NCBI GenBank assembly: GCA_012840465.1
Contig: DULJ01000085.1
Coordinates: forward strand, 20,897-84,896
Length of the DNA: 64,000 bases
Source of the DNA: Caryophanales bacterium
GTDB lineage: Bacteria; Bacillota; Bacilli; Bacillales; Bacillaceae_J
Direction: 5' to 3'
Part shown: in pieces, positions 25,818-36,576 of the stretch
Numbering within the stretch: the first letter of the stretch is position 1
Layout: each line of letters starts with the position of its first letter
Notes under the pieces: generated by a model
The model's input: the letters and a program-made list of their open reading frames with translations, nothing else
Told to the model about the DNA's origin: nothing
Database searches by the model: none
Translations under genes and position numbers: made by a program

Positions 25818-27223
25818 AGATGCACAAAGCACGTATTGTCCAAAAGATTAATCTTCAACCGATTGAGCGCCGTTTGGAAGCGATTAAGGAAGCAGGCTAC
25901 AATACATTTTTGCTAAAAAATACAGATATTTTTATGGATATGCTGACTGATAGCGGTGTAAATGCGATGAGTGATAAGCAGCAAGCAGCGATGTTGGAAG
26001 CCGATGACAGCTATGCCGGTTCTATGACTTTTACAAAATTGGAGCAAAAAATTAAAGAGATTTTTGGGAAAGAATATTATTTGCCCGCCCACCAAGGACG
26101 CGCCTGTGAAAATATTATCTCGCAAGCCTACGTGAAACCTGGCACAATTGTTCCGATGAACTACCACTTTACAACTTCCAAAGCGCATGTTGTTTTAAAT
26201 GGTGGTACAGTAGAGGAAATTTTCACAGACGAAGCATTGAAAATTAATAGTGATGTTCCGTTCAAGGGCAATATGGACATCGGTAAATTAAGAGATTTAA
26301 TTGAAACCAATGGTGCAGATAAAATTGCTTTTGTACGTCTTGAAGCAGGTACCAACTTAATCGGGGGTCAACCGCACTCCCTCGAAAATATGCAGGAAAT
26401 CCGTAAAGTGTGCGATGAATATGGAGTCATGCTAGTATTTGATGCGAGTTTACTTGCAGATAATTTATATTTTATAAAAACACGCGAAGAACAATGCAAG
26501 GATATGAGCATCCGTGATATAATGCGTAAACTTGCCGATTTAGCTGATATTATCTATTTTTCAGCTCGAAAGTTAGGTTGTGCTCGTGGTGGCGGTATTT
26601 GTACAAATAGCAAGGAAGCCTATTTGAAAATGCGCGAATTAATCACTTTATATGAAGGCTTCCTTACTTATGGTGGGATGTCAGTTCGTGAAATGGAAGC
26701 AATGGTCGTTGGATTAGATGAAACACTGGACGAACATATGATAAATCAGGGACCACAATTTATTGAGTATATGGTAAATGAGCTTGTGGAAAGAGGTGTT
26801 CCAGTTGTAACGCCGGCTGGTGGATTAGGCTGTCATATAAATGCACTGGAATTTGTGGACCATATCCCACAGGAAGAATACCCCGCCGGTGCATTAGCTG
26901 CTGCATTTTATCTAGTCAGTGGTGTCCGCGGCATGGAGCGTGGAACATTATCGGAACAACGCGATGAAAACGGCAATGAAATCTTATCCCATATGGAACT
27001 ACTGCGTTTAGCAATGCCACGTCGTGTATACTCATTGTCCCATGTGAAATATGCAGTAGATCGCATTACATGGCTTTATGAAAACCGCCACTTAATTGGT
27101 GGCCTAAAATTCGTTGATGAACCGAAAGTATTGCGTTTCTTCTTTGGAAAGCTTGAAACAACAACGGATTGGGAAACAAAGCTTGTTGAACAATTTAGAG
27201 CGGATTTCGGCGATAGCTTGTAA
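25775..27223 (+). CDS. Tryptophanase / tyrosine phenol-lyase family beta-eliminating lyase
   Basis: 482 residues from the ATG with AAAGGAG about 10 bp upstream. A PLP enzyme that splits the side chain from an aromatic amino acid, giving pyruvate and ammonia. Family blocks: EAGYNTFLLKNTDIFMDMLTDSG, YAGSMTF, PAHQGRACENI (phosphate binding), FDASLLADNLYFIK, the PLP-lysine segment FSARKLGCARGGG (Lys equivalent of TPL Lys257), GVRGMERGTLS and a C-terminal LKFVDEPKVLRFF. SARKLGC differs from the SGKKD/SAKKD of classical TPL/TnaA, so substrate (Trp, Tyr or other) is open. Monocistronic; a candidate leader peptide and hairpin precede it. Confidence 0.85.
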   Translation: MSTVKFFYGENIPLEMHKARIVQKINLQPIERRLEAIKEAGYNTFLLKNTDIFMDMLTDSGVNAMSDKQQAAMLEADDSYAGSMTFTKLEQKIKEIFGKEYYLPAHQGRACENIISQAYVKPGTIVPMNYHFTTSKAHVVLNGGTVEEIFTDEALKINSDVPFKGNMDIGKLRDLIETNGADKIAFVRLEAGTNLIGGQPHSLENMQEIRKVCDEYGVMLVFDASLLADNLYFIKTREEQCKDMSIRDIMRKLADLADIIYFSARKLGCARGGGICTNSKEAYLKMRELITLYEGFLTYGGMSVREMEAMVVGLDETLDEHMINQGPQFIEYMVNELVERGVPVVTPAGGLGCHINALEFVDHIPQEEYPAGALAAAFYLVSGVRGMERGTLSEQRDENGNEILSHMELLRLAMPRRVYSLSHVKYAVDRITWLYENRHLIGGLKFVDEPKVLRFFFGKLETTTDWETKLVEQFRADFGDSL

Positions 27224-27243
27224 GACCGAATTGTGGTAGTCGA

Positions 27244-27275
27244 AGGTCAGAGGATATAACCTCTGGCCTATTTTG
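27244..27275 (+). terminator. Rho-independent terminator
   Basis: AGGTCAGAGG pairs with CCTCTGGCCT (10 bp, one G-T), then ATTTTGT; 20 bp after the lyase gene. Confidence 0.75.
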
Positions 27276-27289
27276 TCGTGCGTGGATGT

Positions 27290-27349
27290 GGGGACAGGCA
27301 CCGCCGACGCACCAATTGACGTACCAACTGACGCTGGGGGACAGGCACC
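27290..27349. repeat. GGGGACAGGCAC repeat block, upstream of the YhgE/Pip gene
   Basis: Two direct GGGGACAGGCACC units about 46 bp apart enclose ACCAATTGACG / ACCAACTGACG sub-repeats. The 14-mer GTACCAACTGACGC recurs in the block at 30145-30216. Confidence 0.7.
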
Positions 27350-27439
27350 ACTGATAATTAAATCCCATAAAGCGCATACTAATATTTAGCAAACCTACAT
27401 AAAATACGCGCTAAAATCTATTTGTGATGTGGTGATTCC

Positions 27440-30124
27440 GTGAAGAATATTTTACATATCTATAAAACAGATTGGTTGAACATATTTAAAGTTCCAATTG
27501 CTACTCTTCTAATTATTGGTTTAATGGTATTGCCTTCTTTATACGCATGGGTCAATCTGATGGGGGCTTGGGATCCTTATGGAAATACATCACGTGTTCC
27601 GATTGCGGTGACAAATAAAGATGAGGGAACAGTTTTAAATGTTAGGGATATTCATAGAGAAATAAACATTGGGGATGAAATCGTTAATAATTTAAAGGAA
27701 AACACGAAATTGGGTTGGACATTTGTTTCGAGAGAAGAGGCGGAACAAGGTGTTATTCACGGTGATTACTATGCAAGTTTGTTAATTCCAAAGGATTTTT
27801 CTGAAAAAGTAGCCACGATTATGAGTGATCAGCCCGTTAAGCCTGAGATTCAATATACGGTTAATGAAAAAGTAAATGCGATTGCACCTAAAATAACAGC
27901 AAGCGGTGCCTCTACAGTTGTGGCGCAAGTAAATGAAAGTATTATTAAAACGGCTTCTGAAGCAATTTTTGCAGTTTTTAATAAGGTCGGAATTGAACTA
28001 GAAAAAGAACTGCCGACGGTTAGGAAAATTGAACATCGCATTTTGGAACTTGCCCAGCATATACCTGAAATTGATCAGGCGGCAAACAAGGCTTTTGAAA
28101 TCGAAAAAAAGATGCTTGAAATGAATAAAAAGGCTAATAAAATTGTCGAGCTTGAACAATATCTGCCAGAGGTTGAAGCAGCTGGGGACAAAATTCTCTT
28201 TTTAGAAGAAAACATTCCAAAGCTTAAAACCGTCGGCGCTGAAATAGTGACCATTCAACAAAGACTACCCGAAATTGAAACGGCTGCTAATCGTATTGTT
28301 GAAATCGATCAAAATTTTTATAAAGTAGAAAAGGAATTAAACACGGCTTTAACAGATGCAAAAAAAGCGGATGAGATCATTAATGAAGCGATAATGGCGT
28401 TACCAAAGATTGAGCAAATTTCGGACACAAGCCTAAAGTATATCAATGCCTTACATGGCTTTTTAACAGAAAATGAAGGCGCTTTTGATCAAATAGCCCC
28501 AGTTATAAAACAAAATTTGCATCTATTACAGCAAACAGCGGATGCTGTAACTCAATTTACAGAGGTGCTAAAACTGGTTAATTTCGATCCGAAGTTAGCT
28601 GCCGATATGCTTACAATTCTCCAAGGTCAATTGACAACAGGAGTAAATGTAATTGAGCATATCGAAAGCTTACTAACATCATTAAATAATTATTTACCGA
28701 ATCAAACACTTACAGGCAATATTGATTCTTTAAATAAACTAAAAACGAATTTTATTAATCAAAAAAAGACATTAGCGGGAATGCAAACTGCAATTGAAAA
28801 CGGTGAACGACCAATTTCAACCGCAATTGAAAATTTAAATGAACGCTCCAAACAAGCAAGCAATATACTTGGCGGCATTTTATCGCGTTATGATTCAGAA
28901 ATTGTAGCAAAAGTGAATCAAGCTCTAGATGACATTAGATTGACAGCGCGAAATTCGGCAGATGTTCTCGAAGGGGCCAGAAACAGATTACCGGATATCG
29001 GGAAACTATTGGCTGATTCAGCAAAAGTAGCATCTTTTGCCGTTGACCAATTGACAGAGGTTCAGGAGAATTTACCGGAAATAGGTGCACGGCTTCACCA
29101 AGCCACAACAACAATACAGTCCAAAATGGGTGATTTGACAAAAGCGGTAAATGAAGCAGCTGATTTTGTTCAAAATGATTTTCCAAAATTAGAACCGAAA
29201 ATACATCAAGCAGCTGATTTCGTTAGGAACGACCTTCAAAGTGTGGAGGATGATATTCACAGGGTTTCAACATTTGTTCAAACAAGACTTCCTGAAATAG
29301 AGGAAAGTATTCATAAGGTAGGCAATTTAATTCATAAAGATTTACCTGGACTTGAGGATGCTTTAGCTAAAGCCGCAAGAGAAATTCGCCACTTTCAACA
29401 AACAGGTGATATTGGTGAGGTGATTGAGCTTTTAAAGAATGACATTCAGGAGGAAAGTGATTTCTTAGCACATCCGGTACTTATGAAGGAAAAGAAAATG
29501 TTTCCGATTCCAAACTACGGGTCGGCAATGTCGCCATTTTATACTACACTTGCTCTGTGGGTAGGTGCTTTAATACTAGCTTCTCTACTTCGCTTTGATG
29601 TGAAAAATCAAGAACAATTTAAAAGCTATCAAGTATATTTCGGACGGCTTTTTACATTTATGACGATAGGTATCTTTCAAGCTTTGATTGTCACATTGGG
29701 AGATATGTATTTGCTTGGAACCTATGTGGCCGATAAACTGCTGTTTGTATTGTTCGGTATTTTAATAAGCCTAGTATTTATGGCAATTACTTACACCTTC
29801 GTTTCGGTGTTTGGAAATATTGGGAAGGCTTTGGCTATTGTTTTGCTTGTTCTTCAGTTATCAGGTTCAGGGGGGACTTTTCCGATTCAAGTGGCACCAC
29901 CGTTTTTTCGACTTATAAATCCATTTTTACCATTTACCTATGCGATTAGATTGATGCGGGAAGCGGTCGGCGGAAGCATTTGGGACATCGTCTGGCATAA
30001 TATAGCCTTCTTAGTGCTTTTCCTTTGCTCAGCATTTGTAATGGGCGTTCTCTTGAAGAAGCCGCTAAGCAAGTTAGTCGAGCAGACCGCACTAAAAGCA
30101 AAAGAAAGTAAAATCATTCATTAA
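27440..30124 (+). CDS. YhgE/Pip family membrane protein
   Basis: 894 residues, GTG start with a weak ribosome site. N-terminal cytosolic tip and membrane helix (about 18-38), then the Pip N-domain (VPIAVTNKDEGTVLN), a very long helical extracytoplasmic part (about 200-680), then five or six membrane helices of ABC-2 type at the C-terminus. The helical part shows two runs of ~22-residue repeats (LPEIxxAAxxIxEI-like at 205-320; FVxxDLPxxExxIHxV-like at 570-660). The family includes the lactococcal phage infection protein and resembles EsaA/MmpL-type scaffolds. Function here unknown. Confidence 0.85.
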   Translation: MKNILHIYKTDWLNIFKVPIATLLIIGLMVLPSLYAWVNLMGAWDPYGNTSRVPIAVTNKDEGTVLNVRDIHREINIGDEIVNNLKENTKLGWTFVSREEAEQGVIHGDYYASLLIPKDFSEKVATIMSDQPVKPEIQYTVNEKVNAIAPKITASGASTVVAQVNESIIKTASEAIFAVFNKVGIELEKELPTVRKIEHRILELAQHIPEIDQAANKAFEIEKKMLEMNKKANKIVELEQYLPEVEAAGDKILFLEENIPKLKTVGAEIVTIQQRLPEIETAANRIVEIDQNFYKVEKELNTALTDAKKADEIINEAIMALPKIEQISDTSLKYINALHGFLTENEGAFDQIAPVIKQNLHLLQQTADAVTQFTEVLKLVNFDPKLAADMLTILQGQLTTGVNVIEHIESLLTSLNNYLPNQTLTGNIDSLNKLKTNFINQKKTLAGMQTAIENGERPISTAIENLNERSKQASNILGGILSRYDSEIVAKVNQALDDIRLTARNSADVLEGARNRLPDIGKLLADSAKVASFAVDQLTEVQENLPEIGARLHQATTTIQSKMGDLTKAVNEAADFVQNDFPKLEPKIHQAADFVRNDLQSVEDDIHRVSTFVQTRLPEIEESIHKVGNLIHKDLPGLEDALAKAAREIRHFQQTGDIGEVIELLKNDIQEESDFLAHPVLMKEKKMFPIPNYGSAMSPFYTTLALWVGALILASLLRFDVKNQEQFKSYQVYFGRLFTFMTIGIFQALIVTLGDMYLLGTYVADKLLFVLFGILISLVFMAITYTFVSVFGNIGKALAIVLLVLQLSGSGGTFPIQVAPPFFRLINPFLPFTYAIRLMREAVGGSIWDIVWHNIAFLVLFLCSAFVMGVLLKKPLSKLVEQTALKAKESKIIH

Positions 30125-30144
30125 CAGCTGTTCCAACCGCGATA

Positions 30145-30216
30145 GGGGGACAGGCACTACTGGAGTGCTAACTGCGGTACCAACTGACGCACTAACTGCG
30201 CTATGGGGACAGGCAC
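30145..30216. repeat. GGGGACAGGCAC repeat block, downstream of the YhgE/Pip gene
   Basis: Two direct units, 60 bp apart, enclosing GCTAACTGCG / CACTAACTGCG and GTACCAACTGACGC sub-repeats. Same orientation and design as the block at 27290-27349, so the two bracket the YhgE/Pip gene. Confidence 0.7.
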
Positions 30217-30315
30217 GCCAATATGGTTACAGTTATTTTACATTTTTTCAATTCCTCTCCTTTCCACCATGGTTTACAGTAAAATTAAACTAATGGGCGA
30301 AAGGAGAGGATTTTT

Positions 30316-31920
30316 TTGATAAAAGCGTTTTTAAAGCTAACTGCTGTCGTGACAGTTTGTCTTGGCTTATTATCCGCACCAATTGGTCAAACTTTAGCAG
30401 CGGAAAAAACTGTACGGGTTACTTTACCAACTTTCTCGGTGCAGTTAAATGGAAACAAGGTTGACAATCAATATCGGCAATATCCTTTGATCGTATACAA
30501 GGGCTTGACGTATGTGCCAATGACATGGTTTGATTCGAGATTGTTAGGGTTGAAAACAGAATGGTCCCAAAAGGACGGCCTAACGATTTCAGAAGATAAG
30601 GTAACTACATCATACGAACCATATAAAACGAAGCAAAAAAATTCAAAAAGCCAAAATGCAACGATACCAACATTCAAAATTACGGTGAATGGTAAACAAA
30701 TTAATAATTCAATAGAGGAGTTCCCACTTTTGAACTTTAGAAATGTAACATATTTTCCACTCACATGGAAATTTGCTCATGATGAATTTGGTTGGGAATA
30801 TGTTTGGGACAAATCGAAGGGGTTAACTATTAATTCAAACAACCCTAAAGTACAAACGGTAAAACTACCTTCCTATGCGGGTGAGAATGATGTTGCCCTG
30901 TTTAATGGTTATTTTTACTATGTAGAAACAGTAGATAATATGAACCTAATTTATAGGTCAAAAGAAGATAATGTAGCAAATAAAGAATGGGTATATTCCT
31001 ATCACATTGATACGATGTATGGCTACCAAAAACATATGAACTTTGAAATTAGGGAAAACGAACTTTGGTTTGGCTACCATCTTGGTGGTGCCACAATGGG
31101 ATCCGATTTTTATGGTAAGATAAACAAAGATGGGAAAGCAGCCATCGAGCAATCTGGTTATCTTGATTTTAAAAATGCACCTAACGGAACGCTCATCATC
31201 AATCAATTTCTGCCACCAGGGGGCAATAATTTGATCTTTATTCCGACCGGACAACCGAAGGAAAATGGAAAACAAATAGGGGACCCGAATCTTATTTATG
31301 GATGGCATATTAAACACGATAGTAATGGCACTGGCTATGACCCGGTACAATCGACAACTATACACGATGACGATGTTTATGTACTTGCATCATCAAGCCA
31401 TTTAGAAGTCAATAGCCTTAATAAAATTTACAAAATAAACCTAAGTACAAATGAAACAACGCAAATTACAAATTTTGAGGTAGCAAACTTTAAAATCAGT
31501 GGCGACAAGCTTTATTACGTTAAAAAAAATGACGAATATCTGTATTCAGCGAACTTAGATGGAACAGGGGAACAAAAAATATCCCAATATAATAAGGTTG
31601 GTTGGTACGGAGAAATGGATGGCTATGTATTTTATACAACCGAGATTACATCTGGGAAATATAATCTTTATAAAGTAAATCAAGGGAAAGATGACATTCT
31701 CCTATTGAAAGAGCCGGTGATGGGCATTCAAATTGCAAATGATAAAATTATTTGCCAGCTTCCACTTAAGGAGGATTATGGGCTTAAAGTCTTCAATAAA
31801 GTGGGTCAACTTGAATTGGCCATCGTAGATCATACTGAAAACCTGTTTGTTCATAACGATGACATTTTAATCATCCCTGCTAAAGACAAAACCATTAAGA
31901 CAATTCACTTGAAAAAATAA
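30316..31920 (+). CDS. Secreted protein: two stalk (Cu-amine-oxidase-N-like) domains plus DUF5050-like beta-propeller
   Basis: 534 residues. Signal peptide MIKAFLKLTAVVTVCLGLLSAPIGQTLAAEK with cleavage near residue 29. Two copies of a ~70-residue domain follow (about 30-100 and 112-185), each with FxVxLNGxxxxNxxxxxPLxxYxGLTYxPxTW. The rest has repeated YFYY/KLYYVKKNDEYLYSANLDGT blades typical of DUF5050 propellers. Likely a cell-surface protein; ligand unknown. It has a strong AGGAGAGG ribosome site. Confidence 0.75.
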   Translation: MIKAFLKLTAVVTVCLGLLSAPIGQTLAAEKTVRVTLPTFSVQLNGNKVDNQYRQYPLIVYKGLTYVPMTWFDSRLLGLKTEWSQKDGLTISEDKVTTSYEPYKTKQKNSKSQNATIPTFKITVNGKQINNSIEEFPLLNFRNVTYFPLTWKFAHDEFGWEYVWDKSKGLTINSNNPKVQTVKLPSYAGENDVALFNGYFYYVETVDNMNLIYRSKEDNVANKEWVYSYHIDTMYGYQKHMNFEIRENELWFGYHLGGATMGSDFYGKINKDGKAAIEQSGYLDFKNAPNGTLIINQFLPPGGNNLIFIPTGQPKENGKQIGDPNLIYGWHIKHDSNGTGYDPVQSTTIHDDDVYVLASSSHLEVNSLNKIYKINLSTNETTQITNFEVANFKISGDKLYYVKKNDEYLYSANLDGTGEQKISQYNKVGWYGEMDGYVFYTTEITSGKYNLYKVNQGKDDILLLKEPVMGIQIANDKIICQLPLKEDYGLKVFNKVGQLELAIVDHTENLFVHNDDILIIPAKDKTIKTIHLKK

Positions 31921-31941
31921 ATCGAATCCCAAAATAAAAAA

Positions 31942-31966
31942 GAGTGGCTAATCAACTTAGCCACTC
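31942..31966. terminator. Bidirectional terminator
   Basis: GAGTGGCTAA / TTAGCCACTC, 10-bp perfect stem, 5-nt loop, A-run before and T-rich after; between convergent genes. Confidence 0.88.
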
Positions 31967-31979
31967 CAATTATATTTTA

Positions 31980-33380
<1,401 letters not shown>

Positions 33381-33491
33381 TTAGTATAGTCTTTTATTTT
33401 AAAAGTTGTTTGTTATCAATTTCGAATATTTTAATTTGTTAATCTTATTGTATACTTGAAAATTAATCTGTTCCAATATATAAATTAGATA

Positions 33492-33512
33492 ATATCAATG
33501 CCAAAATGATAT
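33492..33512. promoter_or_regulatory. Candidate LysR-type operator between gdhA and gltC-like gene
   Basis: ATATCA-N9-TGATAT, a perfect dyad of the ATC-N11-GAT kind used by LysR proteins, about 26 bp upstream of the gltC-like ATG. Position suits autorepression of gltC. A looser ATCT...AGAT pair lies just upstream towards gdhA. Confidence 0.45.
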
Positions 33513-33537
33513 GATTAAGGAAAGAAGGTGATTTTTT

Positions 33538-34440
33538 ATGGAATTGAGGCAGCTGCAATACTTTATAGAAGTAGCGAATCGGGAACATGTTACGGAAGCT
33601 GCCAACGCTCTCCATGTTGCCCAATCTGCTGTGAGCAGGCAAATTTTTAAACTGGAGCAGGAGCTTGAAATCGACCTATTTGTTCGGGAGGGGCGAAATG
33701 TCAGATTGACGCCTATCGGTGAGGTGTTTTTAAAACATGTTGAAGATGCGATGAAGGTTTTGGAAAAAGCAAGAAGAGAAGTAGATGAATTTTTAGACCC
33801 GGAGCAGGGGACGGTTCGAATCGGTTTTCCGAGCAGTATGGCGAATTATACACTGCCGACATGCATCTCTGCCTTCCGTGAAGAGCATCAGAAGGTTAAA
33901 TTTAAGTTTCGTCAAGGGTCCTACCACTATTTAATCGACGCTGTAATTACCGGTAAAGTAGACATGGCATTAATTGGTCCGCTGCCAAAGGATAATAATA
34001 AGGTAAACAGCGAGATTTTATTTTTGGAAAAAATCGTAGCATTACTGCCAGAGGACCATCCACTGGCAAGTCAAAAAGAAATTAAATTAAATCAGCTGCG
34101 CAATGATCCGTTTGTATTATTTCCAGTGGGCTTTGGCTTGCATGATCTTGTAGTAAACGCATGCCGCCAAAATGGCTTTGATCCCGATGTCGCCTTTGAA
34201 GGGAAAGACATTGATGCAATTAAAGGCTTAGTATCGGCGGGACTTGGGGTTACACTAATACCGGAGATTAGTTTGATAGACAGTAAGCCCCGTGCTACAA
34301 AGAAAGTGTTCATTGTGAACCCCGAAGTTACGAGAACGGTTGGGATTATAACTCCAAGCGATCGGGAGTTGTTGCCGACTGAAAAAGTATTTTATGATTT
34401 CTTGAAGGACTTTTTCAAAGTTTTAGATGGATATTATTAA
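33538..34440 (+). CDS. gltC: LysR-family regulator, GltC type
   Basis: 300 residues. The MELRQLQYFIEVANREHVTEAANALHVAQSAVSRQI helix-turn-helix start and the C-terminal GKDIDAIKGLVSAGLGVTLIPE are close to B. subtilis GltC, which activates glutamate synthase and senses 2-oxoglutarate/glutamate. Here the divergent neighbour is gdhA instead of gltAB, so this may be a GltC paralog re-assigned to the dehydrogenase. Spacing between the two starts is about 170 bp. GAAGGTG ribosome site. Confidence 0.85.
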   Translation: MELRQLQYFIEVANREHVTEAANALHVAQSAVSRQIFKLEQELEIDLFVREGRNVRLTPIGEVFLKHVEDAMKVLEKARREVDEFLDPEQGTVRIGFPSSMANYTLPTCISAFREEHQKVKFKFRQGSYHYLIDAVITGKVDMALIGPLPKDNNKVNSEILFLEKIVALLPEDHPLASQKEIKLNQLRNDPFVLFPVGFGLHDLVVNACRQNGFDPDVAFEGKDIDAIKGLVSAGLGVTLIPEISLIDSKPRATKKVFIVNPEVTRTVGIITPSDRELLPTEKVFYDFLKDFFKVLDGYY

Positions 34441-34458
34441 TGCAAGTTAGTATTATAA

Positions 34459-34488
34459 ATTCAGTGGGGGTAGAACCCCCTGCTGAAT
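34459..34488 (+). promoter_or_regulatory. Hairpin in the leader of the small HTH gene
   Basis: ATTCAG/CTGAAT and GGGGG/CCCCC stems are joined by a small internal loop and capped by TAGAA. No T-run follows; instead a GC-rich stretch (GCCTCCGGCGAGCC) leads into the ribosome site. It does not match a riboswitch class I know. Confidence 0.5.
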
Positions 34489-34544
34489 AAAGTTAAAGCC
34501 TCCGGCGAGCCATGCGATTTTAAGATCATAAGGAGAAAAAAGAG

Positions 34545-34775
34545 ATGTATTTAACCATAAAAGAAACAGCAGACCTGCTATCAATGCCTGAATCATATGT
34601 CGAAGGTCTAATATTGCAAAAGCGCATTCGTGCGATCCACGATGGAATGCAATATCTCATTAATAAAGAACAATTCAATACACATTTTGAACAATTAGAA
34701 AAGTACAAGAAATTAATAGAAGAAATCAATAATGAACCAATACCCGAAGATATTGATATTAAAGATGAGGATTAG
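34545..34775 (+). CDS. Small excisionase/MerR-like helix-turn-helix protein
   Basis: 76 residues. MYLTIKETADLLSMPESYVEGLILQKRIRAIHDGMQYLINKEQF is the winged HTH_17 fold of excisionase-type DNA-binding proteins (helix-turn-helix about 5-25, wing 27-42), followed by a short helix and an acidic tail. There is no recombinase nearby, so it is probably a small transcription factor. Ribosome site AAGGAG 10 bp upstream; SulP transporter gene 127 bp downstream. Confidence 0.7.
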   Translation: MYLTIKETADLLSMPESYVEGLILQKRIRAIHDGMQYLINKEQFNTHFEQLEKYKKLIEEINNEPIPEDIDIKDED

Positions 34776-34902
34776 GCTGAAAAGTAAGGATTTTAGTCAA
34801 TTAAATTGAATTTTCTGAATAAATAGCGCGTTGTAAATATCTTTAGTCGGAGGTATAATTTTCCTATAACTTCTATTATATAGTTGAAAGAAGGCGTATA
34901 GG

Positions 34903-36450
34903 ATGTTTGAGTCGTTTAAACGGGAGTTCCTTGCTGGAATAACGGTTTCAGTTGTAGCCCTACCGCTGGCATTGGCCTTTGGAATGCAGGCGACAGGAAA
35001 TTCAGAAGGGGCCATTATTGGACTCTACGGTGCGATCATTACCGGCTTTTTTGCGGCAATGTTTGGTGGTACTCCAAGGCAGGTTACTGGGCCTACAGGA
35101 CCAATCACGATCATTGTAACAGGAATTGTTGCTCAATATGGGTTAACCTATGCTTTTATTGCCGCCTTTATGGGGGGGCTTTTTCAAATTGTTTTTGGTA
35201 TATTGAGACTAGGAAACTATTTGAAGTTTATTCCACTTCCTGTTGTAAGCGGATTCATGAATGGGATCGCAATTATCATCATTATTGGGCAATTAAAATA
35301 TGTAACTAGTGGTTTTTTAATCGTGCTGCTTACCATTGTTTTTATGATTGCCTCCATTAAATGGATTAAAATTGTTCCGCCTAGTCTTATGGCGTTAATT
35401 ATAGGAACAATAGCTGTTATTGGATTGGAAAGGATCATGCCGGCGATTCATTTTTCGCTCCCTTTTATCAATGAATTTAGTTTATTCAGTGAGGTAGAGC
35501 GTATTGGGGAAATTCCCAAAGGATTACCGCAACTTCATTTACCAATAGTAGAATTGGATATATTGATTAAATTAATTCCACCGGCGCTTAGTATTGCAAT
35601 CTTAGGTTCTATTGACTCCCTATTAACATCTGTTGTTATGGACAACTTAACTGGAACAAAGCATAACAGCAATAAAGAGCTAATTGGCCAAGGTATTGGC
35701 AATGCAATGGCTGGTTTATTTGGAGCAATGCCTGGTGCAGGAGCAACCGTAAGATCGGTCGTAAATTTACGGAGCGGTGCACAAACTGGTCTTTCAGCGA
35801 TGATTCATAGTGTTGTATTATTATCATTTATGCTTGTACTTGGGTCTTTGGCAAGCCAAATTCCGCTTGCAGTACTTGCAGGTATATTGATTGTTACCGG
35901 GTTTACGATGTTCGATGTTGATAGTATGCGCGTGATCCGCAGTGAACCGCGCTCTGACGCTATTGTTATGATTTTAACAATGGTTTTGACTGTCGTTGTC
36001 GATTTAATGGTGGCGGTAGGTATTGGTATCGTGTTCTCTGCCCTTATCTTCATGAAACGAATGAGTGAAGAGGGAGTTAAGATGACGAATCGAATGGAAG
36101 GGGACATGTCTATTTATACGTTAGACGGCCCGCTTTACTTCGGTTCAACTGATGCTTTAATTGATATGATCATGAAGGATAAGGGAAAATCAATCGCAAT
36201 TGAGATGGACCGTGTCCCTGTAATTGATGCTACAGGCGCCTTAGCGCTAGTTCAGATCTACGATCAATTGAAGGAACGGGGTCAAACCTTGTATTTAATC
36301 GGGGTACAAAAAAATGTTAAAGTTCGATTACGTAAAATGAAGATATTCGAAAGCCTTGGCAATAAACCAAGATTCAAAGATATTGAGGATTTAAAATATT
36401 ACGCGGTCCATGGCTATCGCAAAAATACAGGGAAGGTCTTAAACCATTAG
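34903..36450 (+). CDS. SulP-family anion permease with STAS domain
   Basis: 515 residues. Membrane domain about 1-390 beginning FKREFLAGITVSVVALPLALAFGMQ and containing the conserved TGPTGPITIIV region; C-terminal cytosolic STAS domain from about 400 (GPLYFGSTDALIDMI...IDATGALALVQI). SulP proteins take up sulfate, bicarbonate or dicarboxylates. No cysteine or carbonic-anhydrase gene is close enough to settle the substrate. Single gene with own terminator. Confidence 0.9.
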   Translation: MFESFKREFLAGITVSVVALPLALAFGMQATGNSEGAIIGLYGAIITGFFAAMFGGTPRQVTGPTGPITIIVTGIVAQYGLTYAFIAAFMGGLFQIVFGILRLGNYLKFIPLPVVSGFMNGIAIIIIIGQLKYVTSGFLIVLLTIVFMIASIKWIKIVPPSLMALIIGTIAVIGLERIMPAIHFSLPFINEFSLFSEVERIGEIPKGLPQLHLPIVELDILIKLIPPALSIAILGSIDSLLTSVVMDNLTGTKHNSNKELIGQGIGNAMAGLFGAMPGAGATVRSVVNLRSGAQTGLSAMIHSVVLLSFMLVLGSLASQIPLAVLAGILIVTGFTMFDVDSMRVIRSEPRSDAIVMILTMVLTVVVDLMVAVGIGIVFSALIFMKRMSEEGVKMTNRMEGDMSIYTLDGPLYFGSTDALIDMIMKDKGKSIAIEMDRVPVIDATGALALVQIYDQLKERGQTLYLIGVQKNVKVRLRKMKIFESLGNKPRFKDIEDLKYYAVHGYRKNTGKVLNH

Positions 36451-36466
36451 GTTTAGGACCTTTTTG
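36433..36466 (+). terminator. Rho-independent terminator
   Basis: AAGGTC-T-TAAACC pairs with GGTTTA-GGACCTT, followed by TTTTT. The stem begins within the last codons of the SulP gene. Confidence 0.85.
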
Positions 36467-36576
36467 AATACGAATATTAAAAAGGCGAAAGTTCTTTTAT
36501 TTTATCTAACGGTTTCGATATGCTAATATTTAAAGATGCTAAATATATAGTTAAAGAGTTGATTTGGAGGAAACTT

